Of a stretch of DNA of 64,000 bases, positions 41,648 through 50,032 are shown one piece after another. The notes below the pieces were generated by a model. It did no database searches. It was not told the origin of the DNA and worked only from the letters and a program-made list of their open reading frames with translations. How positions within the stretch are numbered: the stretch's first letter is position 1; every line of letters begins with the position of its first letter. The stretch spans positions 1,302,001 to 1,366,000 of the forward strand of contig JAFLBJ010000001.1 in assembly GCA_017303415.1 (NCBI GenBank), given 5' to 3'. The stretch comes from Chitinophagales bacterium. Lineage in GTDB: Bacteria; Bacteroidota; Bacteroidia; Chitinophagales; Chitinophagaceae. The position numbers were made by a program, and so were the translations under genes.

Positions 41648-42713
41648 AAATGGTATTGATCAGTTTGATATAGGTATCAATACCTTCTTTTATTTCAGCA
41701 AGGTAAATAAATTCGTCAGCGGTATGGCTGCGGGCACTGTCACCAGGGCCCATCTTGAGGGTAGGGAAGGGCATCAGGGCTTTATCAGAGGTCGTGGGTG
41801 AGCCATAATGATTCTTTCCCAGGGAAAGGCCTGCTTTTACCAGAGGATGATCGAGTGCAATGCTGGATGATTTCATCCGGGTGCTCCTTGGTTGGAAGCT
41901 GCTTTTCAGGTTCTGTTCGAGGATGGCGAGGACCTCCTCAAAACGGTAACATTCATTGACACGGACATCGATCACAAATTTGCACACCGGGGGTACCACA
42001 TTGTGTTGCTGGTTCTCTGTTTGAATTATGGTAACCGTCATTCGCGTCGGGCCAAGAAGATCACTTTCCCGCTCAAATCGATAGGAACGGATCCATTGAA
42101 TATCATCCAAAGCTTTATAAAGCGCGTTCTCTCCTTCGTTTCGTGCCGCATGACCGGCTTTTCCTTCTGCTGTGCAGTCAATGACCAATAAGCCCCGCTC
42201 GGCTACCGCCAGGTCTAATTTTGTAGGTTCACCAACTATACCAAAATCAATTGACCCCAGGTGGGGCAGGGCCATTTCGATTCCCTGTGTACCACTGATC
42301 TCCTCTTCGGCTGTTGCTGCCAACACCACATTGAATGCCAGATCCTGCCGTTCATGAAAATAGAGAAAGGCAGCGATCAATGATACCAGGCAACCACCGG
42401 CGTCATTGCTCCCCAAACCGTATAAGCGGCCATCTTTTTCAATGGGTTGAAAGGGGTCGAGGGTATATCCTTTATTTGGTTTTACCGTATCGTGATGGGA
42501 ATTGAGTAAGAGCGTGGGTTTGGAATCGGAGTAGTATTTATTTTTTGCAAACACATTATTCCCTACCCTTGAATGAACAATATCCTTTTTGCCCAGATAC
42601 CGGCAAAGAATACCGGCAGTCTCCGCTTCCTCTTTGCTAAAGGAAGGGGTGGCGATCAGTTCCTTTAATAACTGGACCGCTTCTGCGTATAATGTATCAA
42701 TGTGTTTACTCAT
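41640..42713 (-). CDS. argE: M20 family deacylase of arginine synthesis (ArgE-like)
   Basis: 357 residues. It is a zinc hydrolase with LLNSHHDTVKP (first metal His), GSNDAGGCLVSL (Asp), TAEEEISGTQG (catalytic Glu pair) and a dimerisation insert. In this operon with an ArgF'-type carbamoyltransferase it should remove the acyl group from N-acyl-citrulline rather than from N-acyl-ornithine. It overlaps argB by 8 bases (ATGAGTAA), which indicates translational coupling. The preferred acyl group, acetyl or succinyl, is open (see argF'). Confidence 0.88.
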   Translation of the reverse strand: MSKHIDTLYAEAVQLLKELIATPSFSKEEAETAGILCRYLGKKDIVHSRVGNNVFAKNKYYSDSKPTLLLNSHHDTVKPNKGYTLDPFQPIEKDGRLYGLGSNDAGGCLVSLIAAFLYFHERQDLAFNVVLAATAEEEISGTQGIEMALPHLGSIDFGIVGEPTKLDLAVAERGLLVIDCTAEGKAGHAARNEGENALYKALDDIQWIRSYRFERESDLLGPTRMTVTIIQTENQQHNVVPPVCKFVIDVRVNECYRFEEVLAILEQNLKSSFQPRSTRMKSSSIALDHPLVKAGLSLGKNHYGSPTTSDKALMPFPTLKMGPGDSARSHTADEFIYLAEIKEGIDTYIKLINTISL

Positions 42714-43491
42714 CCTGTATGGTTGTACCGGAACTGCCTTTGATCAGTTCGCTTAATTTTTCCGCTTTGCCGATGATTACTTTTTGCACCCCGCTTTTCA
42801 GGGCGGAGAAGGCATTGTCCAGTTTGGGGATCATGCCGGCAAATATTTTTTCTTCGGACTTTAATTGCTGATAAAAAGACGGGTTGATCACGGGGATCAC
42901 CGTTTCATCATCATTGGCGTCGAGCAATACCCCGCTTTTCTCAAAGGAATAGACCAGGTGAACCGCATAGTCGCTGCTCATGGCGCGGGCGAGCTCCTGG
43001 GCGATGGTATCGGCATTTGTGTTTAATAATTGTCCCTCCTGATCGTGGGTAATGGGTGCAAATACGATCACCAGGTTTTGGCGCAGCAATCCATCAATGA
43101 GTTGGCGGTTGACCACATCCACATCCCCTACATAGCCAAAGTCAATCACCGGATGTTTACGTTTATGCGCGAGAATGGAATCACCATCAGCCCCGCAAAG
43201 CCCGATGGCATTGCATTGAAGGGATTGTAATTCGGCCACGATCGTCTTATTGACCAGACCGGCATAAACCATGGTGACGATCTGCAAGGTTTCTTTATCG
43301 GTGATACGTCGTCCATCGATCATTTTCTGGGATACACCCAATTTCTCCGCCAACCGCGTAGCGAGCTTGCCTCCTCCATGAACAAGAATCTTATGTCCAT
43401 CGAGTGCCGCAAACTCCCGCAGGAAAGGGGTCAGTTTTTGTTCATCATCGATGATATTCCCCCCGATCTTGACGATGTATAGCGTTTCCAT
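42706..43491 (-). CDS. argB: N-acetylglutamate kinase-type amino acid kinase
   Basis: 261 residues. IVKIGGNIIDD gives the phosphate-binding region, and the LVHGGGK motif and the C-terminal IPKLDNAFSALKSGVQKVIIGKAE complete the amino acid kinase pattern. It phosphorylates N-acyl-L-glutamate. The start codon overlaps the argF' stop by a single base (TAATG), and its own stop overlaps the argE start. Confidence 0.94.
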   Translation of the reverse strand: METLYIVKIGGNIIDDEQKLTPFLREFAALDGHKILVHGGGKLATRLAEKLGVSQKMIDGRRITDKETLQIVTMVYAGLVNKTIVAELQSLQCNAIGLCGADGDSILAHKRKHPVIDFGYVGDVDVVNRQLIDGLLRQNLVIVFAPITHDQEGQLLNTNADTIAQELARAMSSDYAVHLVYSFEKSGVLLDANDDETVIPVINPSFYQQLKSEEKIFAGMIPKLDNAFSALKSGVQKVIIGKAEKLSELIKGSSGTTIQDE

Positions 43492-44456
43492 TATTTCGCG
43501 CTTTTCAGGATCTCAGCCAATACGGCTTGTGCAGCCCATACCCTGTTCGAGGCCTCTCTGGTCACCAGACTATGTGGCCCGTCGAGTATTTCATCGCTCA
43601 ATTCTACATTTCTTCTGACCGGCAGACAGTGCATCACTTTTCCCTGATTGGTAAGTGCCAGTTTTTTATTGGTGAGCATCCATTTTGGGTCGCTTTCATA
43701 AATGCGCCCATAATCAGTATAGGTACTCCAGTTCTTTACATACACAAAATCGGCATTCTTAAGCGCTTTGTCCTGTTGGTACGTGATCTCAGCCTCTCCG
43801 GAGAATTGGGTATCGAGTTCATAATCCTTTGGATGGGTGATCACAAAATCAGCCTTACCCCAGGCATTGACCCACTGCGCAAAGCTATTGGCCACGCATT
43901 GGGGAAGCGGTTTGATATGGGGAGCCCAGGTCATTACGATCTTTGGTTTTCTTTTTTTCTTCCATTTCGCCATTTCTTCGGTCATCGTAATGATATCGGT
44001 CAGGCTTTGGAGAGGATGTAATGTCGCGCTTTCCAGGCTTACCACGGGTATCCCGGCGTATTTAATGAACTGCTGGATATATAGTTCGCTATAGTCTTCT
44101 TCTTTGTTTTTGAGTGTAGGAAAGGTACGAATGGCCAGGATATCAAAATAATGCCCAAAGATTGGCGCGGCATCTTTAACATGCTCCACGGTGGTACCAC
44201 TCATGATGGCCTCTTCTTCAAATTCCAATTGCCAGCCTTCATTGCCGACATTAAATATGATCGGCTCCATTCCCAGGTTTTGCGCAGCGATCTGGGTGCT
44301 TAAACGTGTACGCATACTCGGATTGAGAAAAAGACAACCGATCCGCTTACCCGCACCGAGTTTTTTATCGGCAAAAGGGGCCTTCTTATAGGCCAGTGCC
44401 TTTTTAACCAATGCATCGATGTTGGTGACATCGTTTACAGAAATGAAGTGTTTCAT
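43491..44456 (-). CDS. argF': N-acyl-L-ornithine carbamoyltransferase (ArgF'), probably succinyl-type
   Basis: 321 residues. Carbamoyl-phosphate motif SMRTRLST, the 80s-loop IMSGTTVEH, HPLQSLTDI and MHCLPVRRN place it in the ArgF' branch found in Bacteroidota and Xanthomonas, not in ordinary ornithine transcarbamylases. Position 90 is Val in GTTVEH; the equivalent residue is Pro90 in the N-succinylornithine enzyme of Bacteroides fragilis and Glu92 in the acetyl enzyme of Xanthomonas, and this site is known to set specificity. A non-Glu residue favours succinylornithine. It is followed by argB with one base of overlap. Confidence 0.9.
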   Translation of the reverse strand: MKHFISVNDVTNIDALVKKALAYKKAPFADKKLGAGKRIGCLFLNPSMRTRLSTQIAAQNLGMEPIIFNVGNEGWQLEFEEEAIMSGTTVEHVKDAAPIFGHYFDILAIRTFPTLKNKEEDYSELYIQQFIKYAGIPVVSLESATLHPLQSLTDIITMTEEMAKWKKKRKPKIVMTWAPHIKPLPQCVANSFAQWVNAWGKADFVITHPKDYELDTQFSGEAEITYQQDKALKNADFVYVKNWSTYTDYGRIYESDPKWMLTNKKLALTNQGKVMHCLPVRRNVELSDEILDGPHSLVTREASNRVWAAQAVLAEILKSAK

Positions 44457-44478
44457 TTAGTATAGTTATAAAACGAAA

Positions 44479-44513
44479 AGTTAATAGCTTTTGGCTATTA
44501 GCTATTAGCTGTT
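44479..44513. repeat. TTAGC-family heptamers between argF' and argD
   Basis: Five units, among them AGTTAAT, AGCTTTT, GGCTATT and AGCTATT. The argD stop codon (44498-44500) and its last four codons lie inside the array. Confidence 0.75.
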
Positions 44514-45643
44514 AGGGTCAGTTCTTCTTTCACGGCTTCAATAAAGTCTTCCGCATCGCGCTTTTTGAGGGCGAGAGAGGGAAGGAGCCGGATGACATTG
44601 GGTTTGGCTTCACCGGTAAAAATCTTTTGTTTCCAAAGAAGATTCTTCCGCAGGTCCTTGTTGTCCTCAGTCACGTCAAAACCGATAATGAGACCACGGC
44701 CACGGACATTGACTATCCCGGGAAGTTCTTCCAACTGTTCACGCAGGTATTTTCCAACCATCACGGCATTGCCGAGTAATTTCTCTTCTTCTATTACTTC
44801 CAACACGGCCAGAGCGGCAGCGCAGGCCAGGTGGTTACCTCCAAAGGTGGTGCCCAGCATGCCATGTTTGGATTTGAATTTCGGAGCGATCAGGATCCCA
44901 CCAATGGGAAACCCATTTCCCATACCCTTGGCCATGGAATAAATATCTGCCTGAACACCGGCAAAATCATGACTAAAGAATTTCCCGCTGCGGCCATAAC
45001 CACATTGTATGCTATCGGCGATATAAACGGCACCGTACTGATCGCATAGGGAACGGATCGATTTAAGGAATTTATCATCGGCAACATGGATTCCGCCCAC
45101 CCCTTGTATGCCTTCGACAATTACAGAGGAGATCTCATTGCCCATTTCCTGGAAACAATCTTCCAATGCCTGGATATCGTTGAAGGGAAGAAAAACCACA
45201 TTTGCGGTTTCATTTACCGGGGCAATAATGGCTTTGTTATCCGTAGCCGCTACCGCCAGGGAAGTGCGTCCGTGAAAAGACCGGGAAAAAGCGATGACCT
45301 TTTTTCGGCCAGTATGAAAGGAGGCGAGCTTCAACGCATTTTCATTTGCTTCAGCGCCACTGTTACAAAGGAACAGGTTGAAATCTTCTTTGCCGGACAC
45401 TTTTCCCAGTTTATCAGCCAGTTGTTTTTGTAAGGGAATACGGACAGAATTAGAATAAAATGCCACTTTTTCTAACTGCTCCTCGATTCTCTTTACCCAA
45501 TGGGGGTGAGTATGTCCAATGCTGATCACAGCATGACCACCATAAAGATCCAGGTACTGTTCTCCTTTTTCATCCCAAACATAAGATCCTTTGGCTTTTA
45601 CGATGGTGATGTCGTTGATCGGGTAAACGTCGAATAAGTTCAT
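44498..45643 (-). CDS. argD: N-acylornithine aminotransferase
   Basis: 381 residues, class III PLP enzyme. SGAEANENALKLA, IVEGIQGVGG, ADSIQCGYGRSGKFF and the lysine in SMAKGMGNGFPIGG (Schiff base) are typical. It converts N-acylglutamate semialdehyde to N-acylornithine. The last residues (TANS) are coded by heptamer-repeat sequence and are probably not functional. It lies 51 bases downstream of argC with another short heptamer array in the gap. Confidence 0.95.
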   Translation of the reverse strand: MNLFDVYPINDITIVKAKGSYVWDEKGEQYLDLYGGHAVISIGHTHPHWVKRIEEQLEKVAFYSNSVRIPLQKQLADKLGKVSGKEDFNLFLCNSGAEANENALKLASFHTGRKKVIAFSRSFHGRTSLAVAATDNKAIIAPVNETANVVFLPFNDIQALEDCFQEMGNEISSVIVEGIQGVGGIHVADDKFLKSIRSLCDQYGAVYIADSIQCGYGRSGKFFSHDFAGVQADIYSMAKGMGNGFPIGGILIAPKFKSKHGMLGTTFGGNHLACAAALAVLEVIEEEKLLGNAVMVGKYLREQLEELPGIVNVRGRGLIIGFDVTEDNKDLRKNLLWKQKIFTGEAKPNVIRLLPSLALKKRDAEDFIEAVKEELTLTANS

Positions 45644-45653
45644 CTACTTTGGT

Positions 45654-45681
45654 TTTTGGCTTTTAGCCTTTATCAGTTAGC
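45654..45681. repeat. TTAGC-family heptamers between argD and argC
   Basis: Four units, TTTTGGC, TTTTAGC, CTTTATC and AGTTAGC. It is a weak array in the 51-base gap. Confidence 0.5.
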
Positions 45682-45694
45682 AATAAATTTCAGG

Positions 45695-46672
45695 TTAAAA
45701 ATATCCGGCTTTCAGATCCAATCCTTCTTCTTCATTCAAGCCTGACATTATATTCATGTTCTGTACGGCCTGACCACTGGCGCCCTTAATAAGGTTGTCA
45801 ATTACCGAATGTACCACCAATATATCACCTTGTTTTTCGAGCTGGATGATGCACTTATTGGTATTCACTACCTGTTTCAAAAAGACGGGTTCGGTAGTGA
45901 GATGGGTAAAGGGATGTTGCTGATAGAAATTACGGTAAATATCCTCCAGTTCCGTCAGCGATTTGATACAGCGTACCTGGGAACTGATGAATATCCCTCT
46001 GGTAAAATCACCCCGCCAGGGTACAAAATGAATATTTGGTTCTGCAGCCCCTGCTTTATGCAGCGACTCTGTTATTTCGCCCAGGTGTTGGTGGGTTAGT
46101 GTTTTATATGCCTGGATATTATTGGCTCGCCAACTAAAGTGGGAGGTAGCCGATAAAGATTGCCCGGCACCGGTAGACCCGGTGATTCCTGTTGTGAAAA
46201 CTTCTCCAAGTAATCCGTGGGCGGCCAGGGGAAGCAACCCGAGCTGGATGGCCGTGGCAAAGCAACCGGGATTGGCAATATGATTGGCCTTCCGGATGGA
46301 TTCGCGGTTCAGTTCCGGCAGCCCATACACAAAAAGGCGGTCATCTCTTTGCGCGTCTTTCGCCAGCCGGAAATCATTGGCCAGGTCAATGATGCGTATC
46401 GATGCAGGTATTTTATTTTCGGCAAGGAAACGGGTGGATTCTCCATGACCGAGACAAAGAAAGAGCACATCAATATCAAAGTTCAGGTCAGCGGCAAACA
46501 CGAGATCTGAATCCCCCAACAGATCAGGGTGAATGCTGTACAGGGGTTTGCCGGCATTGCTGCGGCTATGGATAAATGTGAGTTCAACCGACGGGTGACG
46601 TAGTAGTATACGAATTAATTCACCTCCGGTATAGCCCGCACCTCCGATGATACCAACTTTTATGCTATTCAT
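45695..46672 (-). CDS. argC: N-acetyl-gamma-glutamyl-phosphate reductase
   Basis: 325 residues. VGIIGGAGYTGGELIRIL binds NADP and NHIANPGCFATAIQLGLLPL carries the catalytic cysteine. It reduces N-acylglutamyl phosphate to the semialdehyde. The start at MNSIKVG overlaps the argG stop (ATGAATAG, 8 bases), so the two are translationally coupled and the longer upstream frame is rejected. Confidence 0.96.
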   Translation of the reverse strand: MNSIKVGIIGGAGYTGGELIRILLRHPSVELTFIHSRSNAGKPLYSIHPDLLGDSDLVFAADLNFDIDVLFLCLGHGESTRFLAENKIPASIRIIDLANDFRLAKDAQRDDRLFVYGLPELNRESIRKANHIANPGCFATAIQLGLLPLAAHGLLGEVFTTGITGSTGAGQSLSATSHFSWRANNIQAYKTLTHQHLGEITESLHKAGAAEPNIHFVPWRGDFTRGIFISSQVRCIKSLTELEDIYRNFYQQHPFTHLTTEPVFLKQVVNTNKCIIQLEKQGDILVVHSVIDNLIKGASGQAVQNMNIMSGLNEEEGLDLKAGYF

Positions 46673-47864
46673 CGGCGGTTGTTTTAACTGAATAATAGAT
46701 TGAGGTCTGGTTGCCAAAGATCTTGCTAAAACCACGGACATCATCACCGGTAAATCCGGTATTCATTTCTCCGTATTTGCCAAACTTGCTGCTCATCAGG
46801 TCATAGGCACTTTCGATGCCGGTTACCTGAAAGCGGTAGGGGAGTAATTGGACAAAAACATCACCGGTCACCTGTTGCTGGCTGTTTTCCAGAAAGGCCT
46901 CTATATCCCGCATAACAGGATCCAGTATCTGTCCTTCATGAAGCCAGTTCCCATAAAATTGGGCGAGCTGGTCCTTCCACTGCAATTGCCATTTGGTCAA
47001 TACATGTTTTTCGAGAGCATGGTGGGCTTTGAGAATGATCATCGGAGCTGCGGCTTCAAATCCTACGCGGCCTTTAATGCCAATGATGGTATCACCCACA
47101 TGGATATCACGTCCGATCGCAAACGGGCCTGCAATGGATTGAAGATATTGAATGGCCTCTACGGGATGGGGGAAGCTCTTGTCGTTTACTTTTATTAACT
47201 GTCCTTTTTCAAAACCCAGTTTTACCTGCTCACTATCCTGCCGGGTGCAAGGTGTAGGCCAGGCTTCCTCGGGGAGCATGCCTTTGGAGGAAAGGGTCTC
47301 TTTTCCGCCTACACTCGTTCCCCACAGACCTTTATTGATGGAATAGACCGCCTTGTCAAAATTCATGTGTACGCCTTTTGCCTTGAGGTAGGCGATCTCT
47401 TCTTCGCGGCTCAGTTTCAGGTCGCGGATCGGGGTAATGATCTCTACCCCGGGAATCGTGATATGAAAGATCATGTCAAACCGAACCTGGTCATTCCCCG
47501 CGCCGGTACTTCCATGGGCCACTGCATCGGCTCCCACTTTTTTTACATGCTCGGCAATATGCAGGGCCTGGCTCAACCTTTCGGCACTTACACTCAGGGG
47601 ATAGGTATTGTTCTTAAGCACGTTACCAAATACCAGGTATTTGATGATCCGGTCGTAGTAGGTGTGTACTGCATCCACCGTAGTATGGGATTTAACCCCC
47701 AGGGCATAGGCATGGGCCTCGATGCGTTTGAGTTCATCGGCATCAAATCCTCCTGTATTGACAATGATGCTATGTACGGCATAGCCTTTCTCTTCGCTCA
47801 GGTATTTCACGCAGTATGAGGTATCTAATCCTCCGCTGAATCCTAAAACGATCTTTTTGCTCAT
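46665..47864 (-). CDS. argG: Argininosuccinate synthase
   Basis: 399 residues. The N-terminal FSGGLDTSYCVKYL is the PP-loop of N-type ATP pyrophosphatases; HGSTGAGNDQVRFD and the KGLWGTSVGG loop follow. It condenses citrulline and aspartate with ATP. The start at MSKKIVLGF is 11 bases after the stop of the GNAT gene. It is the second gene of the operon and overlaps argC. Confidence 0.96.
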   Translation of the reverse strand: MSKKIVLGFSGGLDTSYCVKYLSEEKGYAVHSIIVNTGGFDADELKRIEAHAYALGVKSHTTVDAVHTYYDRIIKYLVFGNVLKNNTYPLSVSAERLSQALHIAEHVKKVGADAVAHGSTGAGNDQVRFDMIFHITIPGVEIITPIRDLKLSREEEIAYLKAKGVHMNFDKAVYSINKGLWGTSVGGKETLSSKGMLPEEAWPTPCTRQDSEQVKLGFEKGQLIKVNDKSFPHPVEAIQYLQSIAGPFAIGRDIHVGDTIIGIKGRVGFEAAAPMIILKAHHALEKHVLTKWQLQWKDQLAQFYGNWLHEGQILDPVMRDIEAFLENSQQQVTGDVFVQLLPYRFQVTGIESAYDLMSSKFGKYGEMNTGFTGDDVRGFSKIFGNQTSIYYSVKTTADE

Positions 47865-47875
47865 GGTTCCTTTAT

Positions 47876-48589
47876 TTACAGGTGAAACAGATAGTGGAAG
47901 AATGACTTTGGTTTGCTTTGGCCATTCCCTCCACCGTTTTCCTTTTTCAGGAAGGGTTTGAGGAACCGCCATTTTTTGATCCGTATCAGCCGTTCAAAGA
48001 GATTCTTATTTTCAGCAAAGAATTTGCTGGTCTCCTCCGGCTCATAGTGGTCTTTGGGATCATACAGCATACCGGTACAGAAACAGTTCTTTCTTTCCTT
48101 GCTCATCAGGATCTCGTAGTTGACACAGCTTTTACAACCGGCCCAAAAAGCCTCGTCCTGGGTCAGTTCGGAATAGGTGACCGGTTCATAACCGAGGTCG
48201 CTATTGATTTTCATAACTGCCAGCCCCGTGGTCAGACCAAAGATCTTGGCTTCGGGGTAGAGTTGGCGGCTGAGGTCAAATATTTTCTTTTTGATGCCTT
48301 TGGCAACACCTGTCTTGCGAAAGGCAGGGGCTACAATCAACCCGGAGTTGGCCACATACTCACCATGGCTCCAGGTCTCGATATAGCAAAAACCCACCCA
48401 TTCTCCCTTGTCGGTAAAGGCGATCACGGCCTTGCCTTCTTCCATTTTCTGGGCGATATAGTCAGGCGACCGTTTTGCAATACCGGTCCCCCTGGCTTTG
48501 GCGCTTTCGGCCATTTCGGTGGTGATGGTTTCAGCAAAATGCTGATCACCAGTATTGGCAACACGAATAAGTATCTTATGATTTTCCAC
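47876..48589 (-). CDS. GNAT acyltransferase, probable N-acylglutamate synthase of the arginine operon
   Basis: 237 residues. The GNAT fold has LIVAPAFRKTGVAKGIKKKIF as the acyl-CoA-binding motif. A C-terminal cysteine-rich region CKSCVNYEIL with KNCFCTG may bind a metal. No argA or argJ gene is present, and in Bacteroidota a GNAT leads the operon, so it is the likely acyl donor step. If argF' uses succinylornithine, this enzyme should transfer succinyl rather than acetyl groups (inference). The start codon is GTG; there is no upstream in-frame ATG. It is the first gene after a structured leader of about 200 nt. Confidence 0.8.
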   Translation of the reverse strand: MENHKILIRVANTGDQHFAETITTEMAESAKARGTGIAKRSPDYIAQKMEEGKAVIAFTDKGEWVGFCYIETWSHGEYVANSGLIVAPAFRKTGVAKGIKKKIFDLSRQLYPEAKIFGLTTGLAVMKINSDLGYEPVTYSELTQDEAFWAGCKSCVNYEILMSKERKNCFCTGMLYDPKDHYEPEETSKFFAENKNLFERLIRIKKWRFLKPFLKKENGGGNGQSKPKSFFHYLFHL

Positions 48590-48790
48590 TTTGGAAACGC
48601 TATTGTTCAGTGAGGGATGACCAATCCGAAAAATAGTTTGGGGAATTTTCCACTGACAGGGGCCGTGGTGAGGTGCTCGTCCTGTCAGATAACAGGTCGG
48701 CGTCGCGGTAAAGAAACAACCCTACGAGCCACTCCATTGGAGGTGCCTGGTTGGATATGTATAAAAGGTTTCTTCACTTCTTTTATTATT
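48590..48790 (-). promoter_or_regulatory. Structured 5' leader of the arginine operon
   Basis: A 200-base region with no credible ORF. On the minus strand CTGACAGG and CCTGTCAG (48653-48660 and 48681-48688 on plus coordinates) form an 8-bp stem. The loop between them contains ACGAGC, which is complementary to GCTCGT upstream (plus positions 48675-48680 and 48724-48729). That would make a pseudoknot-like fold. A CTCC-GGAG hairpin lies further upstream. No match to a riboswitch class I know. Confidence 0.45.
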
Positions 48791-48797
48791 GAGGGAA

Positions 48798-48831
48798 CAA
48801 ATGTATACAATAATTTACCTTTAGCTAAAAA
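48798..48831 (-). promoter_or_regulatory. Candidate promoter of the arginine operon
   Basis: TACATTTG, a perfect TAnnTTTG -7 element on the minus strand (48798-48805), preceded at 21 bases by TTTTT (48827-48831) in place of TTTG. It would start transcription near 48790. Confidence 0.5.
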
Positions 48832-48854
48832 TATTTTGTTATAAAATTCAATAA

Positions 48855-49274
48855 ATGGACCCCCTGACAGCTTCAACACCAAAAAAGACTTCCGGATTTC
48901 GGAAATTCTTGCGAACACTCGTTATCGTGATGGTCCTCTTCCTTGTGGGGTTCATCTATTGGAAATACTACTATCCGTTTACCAGCGATGGGGTAAAATC
49001 GGGATACCTAAACTATGCGGTAAAGAAAGGACAGATCTTCAAAACCTATGAAGGCAAGCTCATTCAGGAAGGGATCAGAAGCCGTACAGTTGGCGCCATC
49101 CAGTCGAATGAGTTTGAGTTCTCGATCAAAAGCAAAGAGGTATTTGAAGTATTGAAGTTAAATGCAGGTAAGATATTCGATCTCCATTACAAAGAATACA
49201 ATGGTGTATTACCCTGGCGTGGAAACTCGCGGTATATTGTGGATAGCATTATCTCGATGCGCGACCCCGAATAA
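48855..49274 (+). CDS. Hypothetical single-pass membrane protein
   Basis: 139 residues. One membrane segment at about 22-42 (LVIVMVLFLVGFIYWKYY) is followed by a soluble domain of about 95 residues with GVKSGYLNYAVKKGQIFKTYEGKLIQEGI. Similar small Bacteroidota proteins are sometimes misnamed 6-phosphogluconate dehydrogenase; there is no dehydrogenase motif here. It is divergent from the arginine operon. The function is unknown. Confidence 0.7.
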   Translation: MDPLTASTPKKTSGFRKFLRTLVIVMVLFLVGFIYWKYYYPFTSDGVKSGYLNYAVKKGQIFKTYEGKLIQEGIRSRTVGAIQSNEFEFSIKSKEVFEVLKLNAGKIFDLHYKEYNGVLPWRGNSRYIVDSIISMRDPE

Positions 49275-49309
49275 ACCTGGGGCTTTGTGGTGAATTTACC
49301 TCCGGGACG

Positions 49310-50032
49310 CTAAAGGGCGCCATAGGCATACAACAAGAAAATAGCAGGTTTCTTGTGCAGGTCAGGTTTCTCTTTTTTCCAGTCCTTTACCTTTTTTGTG
49401 CGCACCCACTCTTCCTTATCGGTCAGCGAGACAGCCACACCAATTTTTGTTTCCGGGTTACAATGCTGCAGGAGCGTATCCAGCATTTGATTATTTCTGT
49501 AGGGCGTTTCTATAAATAGTTCGGTGCAATTTTCCCTGGCCGATCGGGTCTCGATCTGTCGGATCACTTTTATCTTTTCCTGGGCCTCGATGGGCAAATA
49601 CCCATGAAAATGGAATTGCTGTCCATTCATTCCACTCGCCATCAGGGCCAGAAGGATGGAGCTTGGTCCCACCAGAGGTTTGATGGTAACCCCCATTTCC
49701 TGAGCTTCCGCGATCAATAATTGACCCGGGTCAGCTACACCCGGACAACCTGCATCGCTGACGATACCAATGATCTTACCTTCTTTCAGCCTTTGCCTGA
49801 ATGAAGGCAGGGCTTCTTCTTCCCGACCATGGATGGCATGCCATTCATAGTCATCGATCACCATTTCTTTCCAGAGTTTTTTAAAATACCGGCGCGCGTC
49901 CTTTTCATTTTCGGTAAAGAATACCTGGCATTGGGCAATGGCCTCCTTTATTTCCGGGGAGATTCCGGCAATGCCTTCATCCGTCAGTGGGGCTGGGATC
50001 AGATAGACCGTTCCCGTGGAAGAATTTTTCAT
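49310..50032 (-). CDS. SAM-dependent methyltransferase of the RsmI/tetrapyrrole methylase family
   Basis: 240 residues. The fold resembles RsmI (16S rRNA C1402 2'-O-methyltransferase): TVYLIPAPL at the start, GIVSDAGCPGVADPG and LVGPSSILLALMASGMNGQQF, then ETPYRNNQML. The opening FTENEKDARRYFKK differs from classic RsmI, so it may be the second Bacteroidota paralogue of the family. It overlaps the EI24 gene by 4 bases (ATGA) and is probably co-transcribed. The RNA target is not certain. Confidence 0.8.
   Translation of the reverse strand: MKNSSTGTVYLIPAPLTDEGIAGISPEIKEAIAQCQVFFTENEKDARRYFKKLWKEMVIDDYEWHAIHGREEEALPSFRQRLKEGKIIGIVSDAGCPGVADPGQLLIAEAQEMGVTIKPLVGPSSILLALMASGMNGQQFHFHGYLPIEAQEKIKVIRQIETRSARENCTELFIETPYRNNQMLDTLLQHCNPETKIGVAVSLTDKEEWVRTKKVKDWKKEKPDLHKKPAIFLLYAYGAL

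Noticed and set aside
48590-48790. Known riboswitch class (cobalamin, SAM, TPP, FMN) or SRP/6S RNA
   Set aside because: The conserved core sequences of these RNAs are not present, although a fragment near 48727 slightly resembles a cobalamin box.
48617-48844. Possible 75-codon gene in the arginine leader
   Set aside because: No conserved motif and no credible start context; the region fits a structured leader better.
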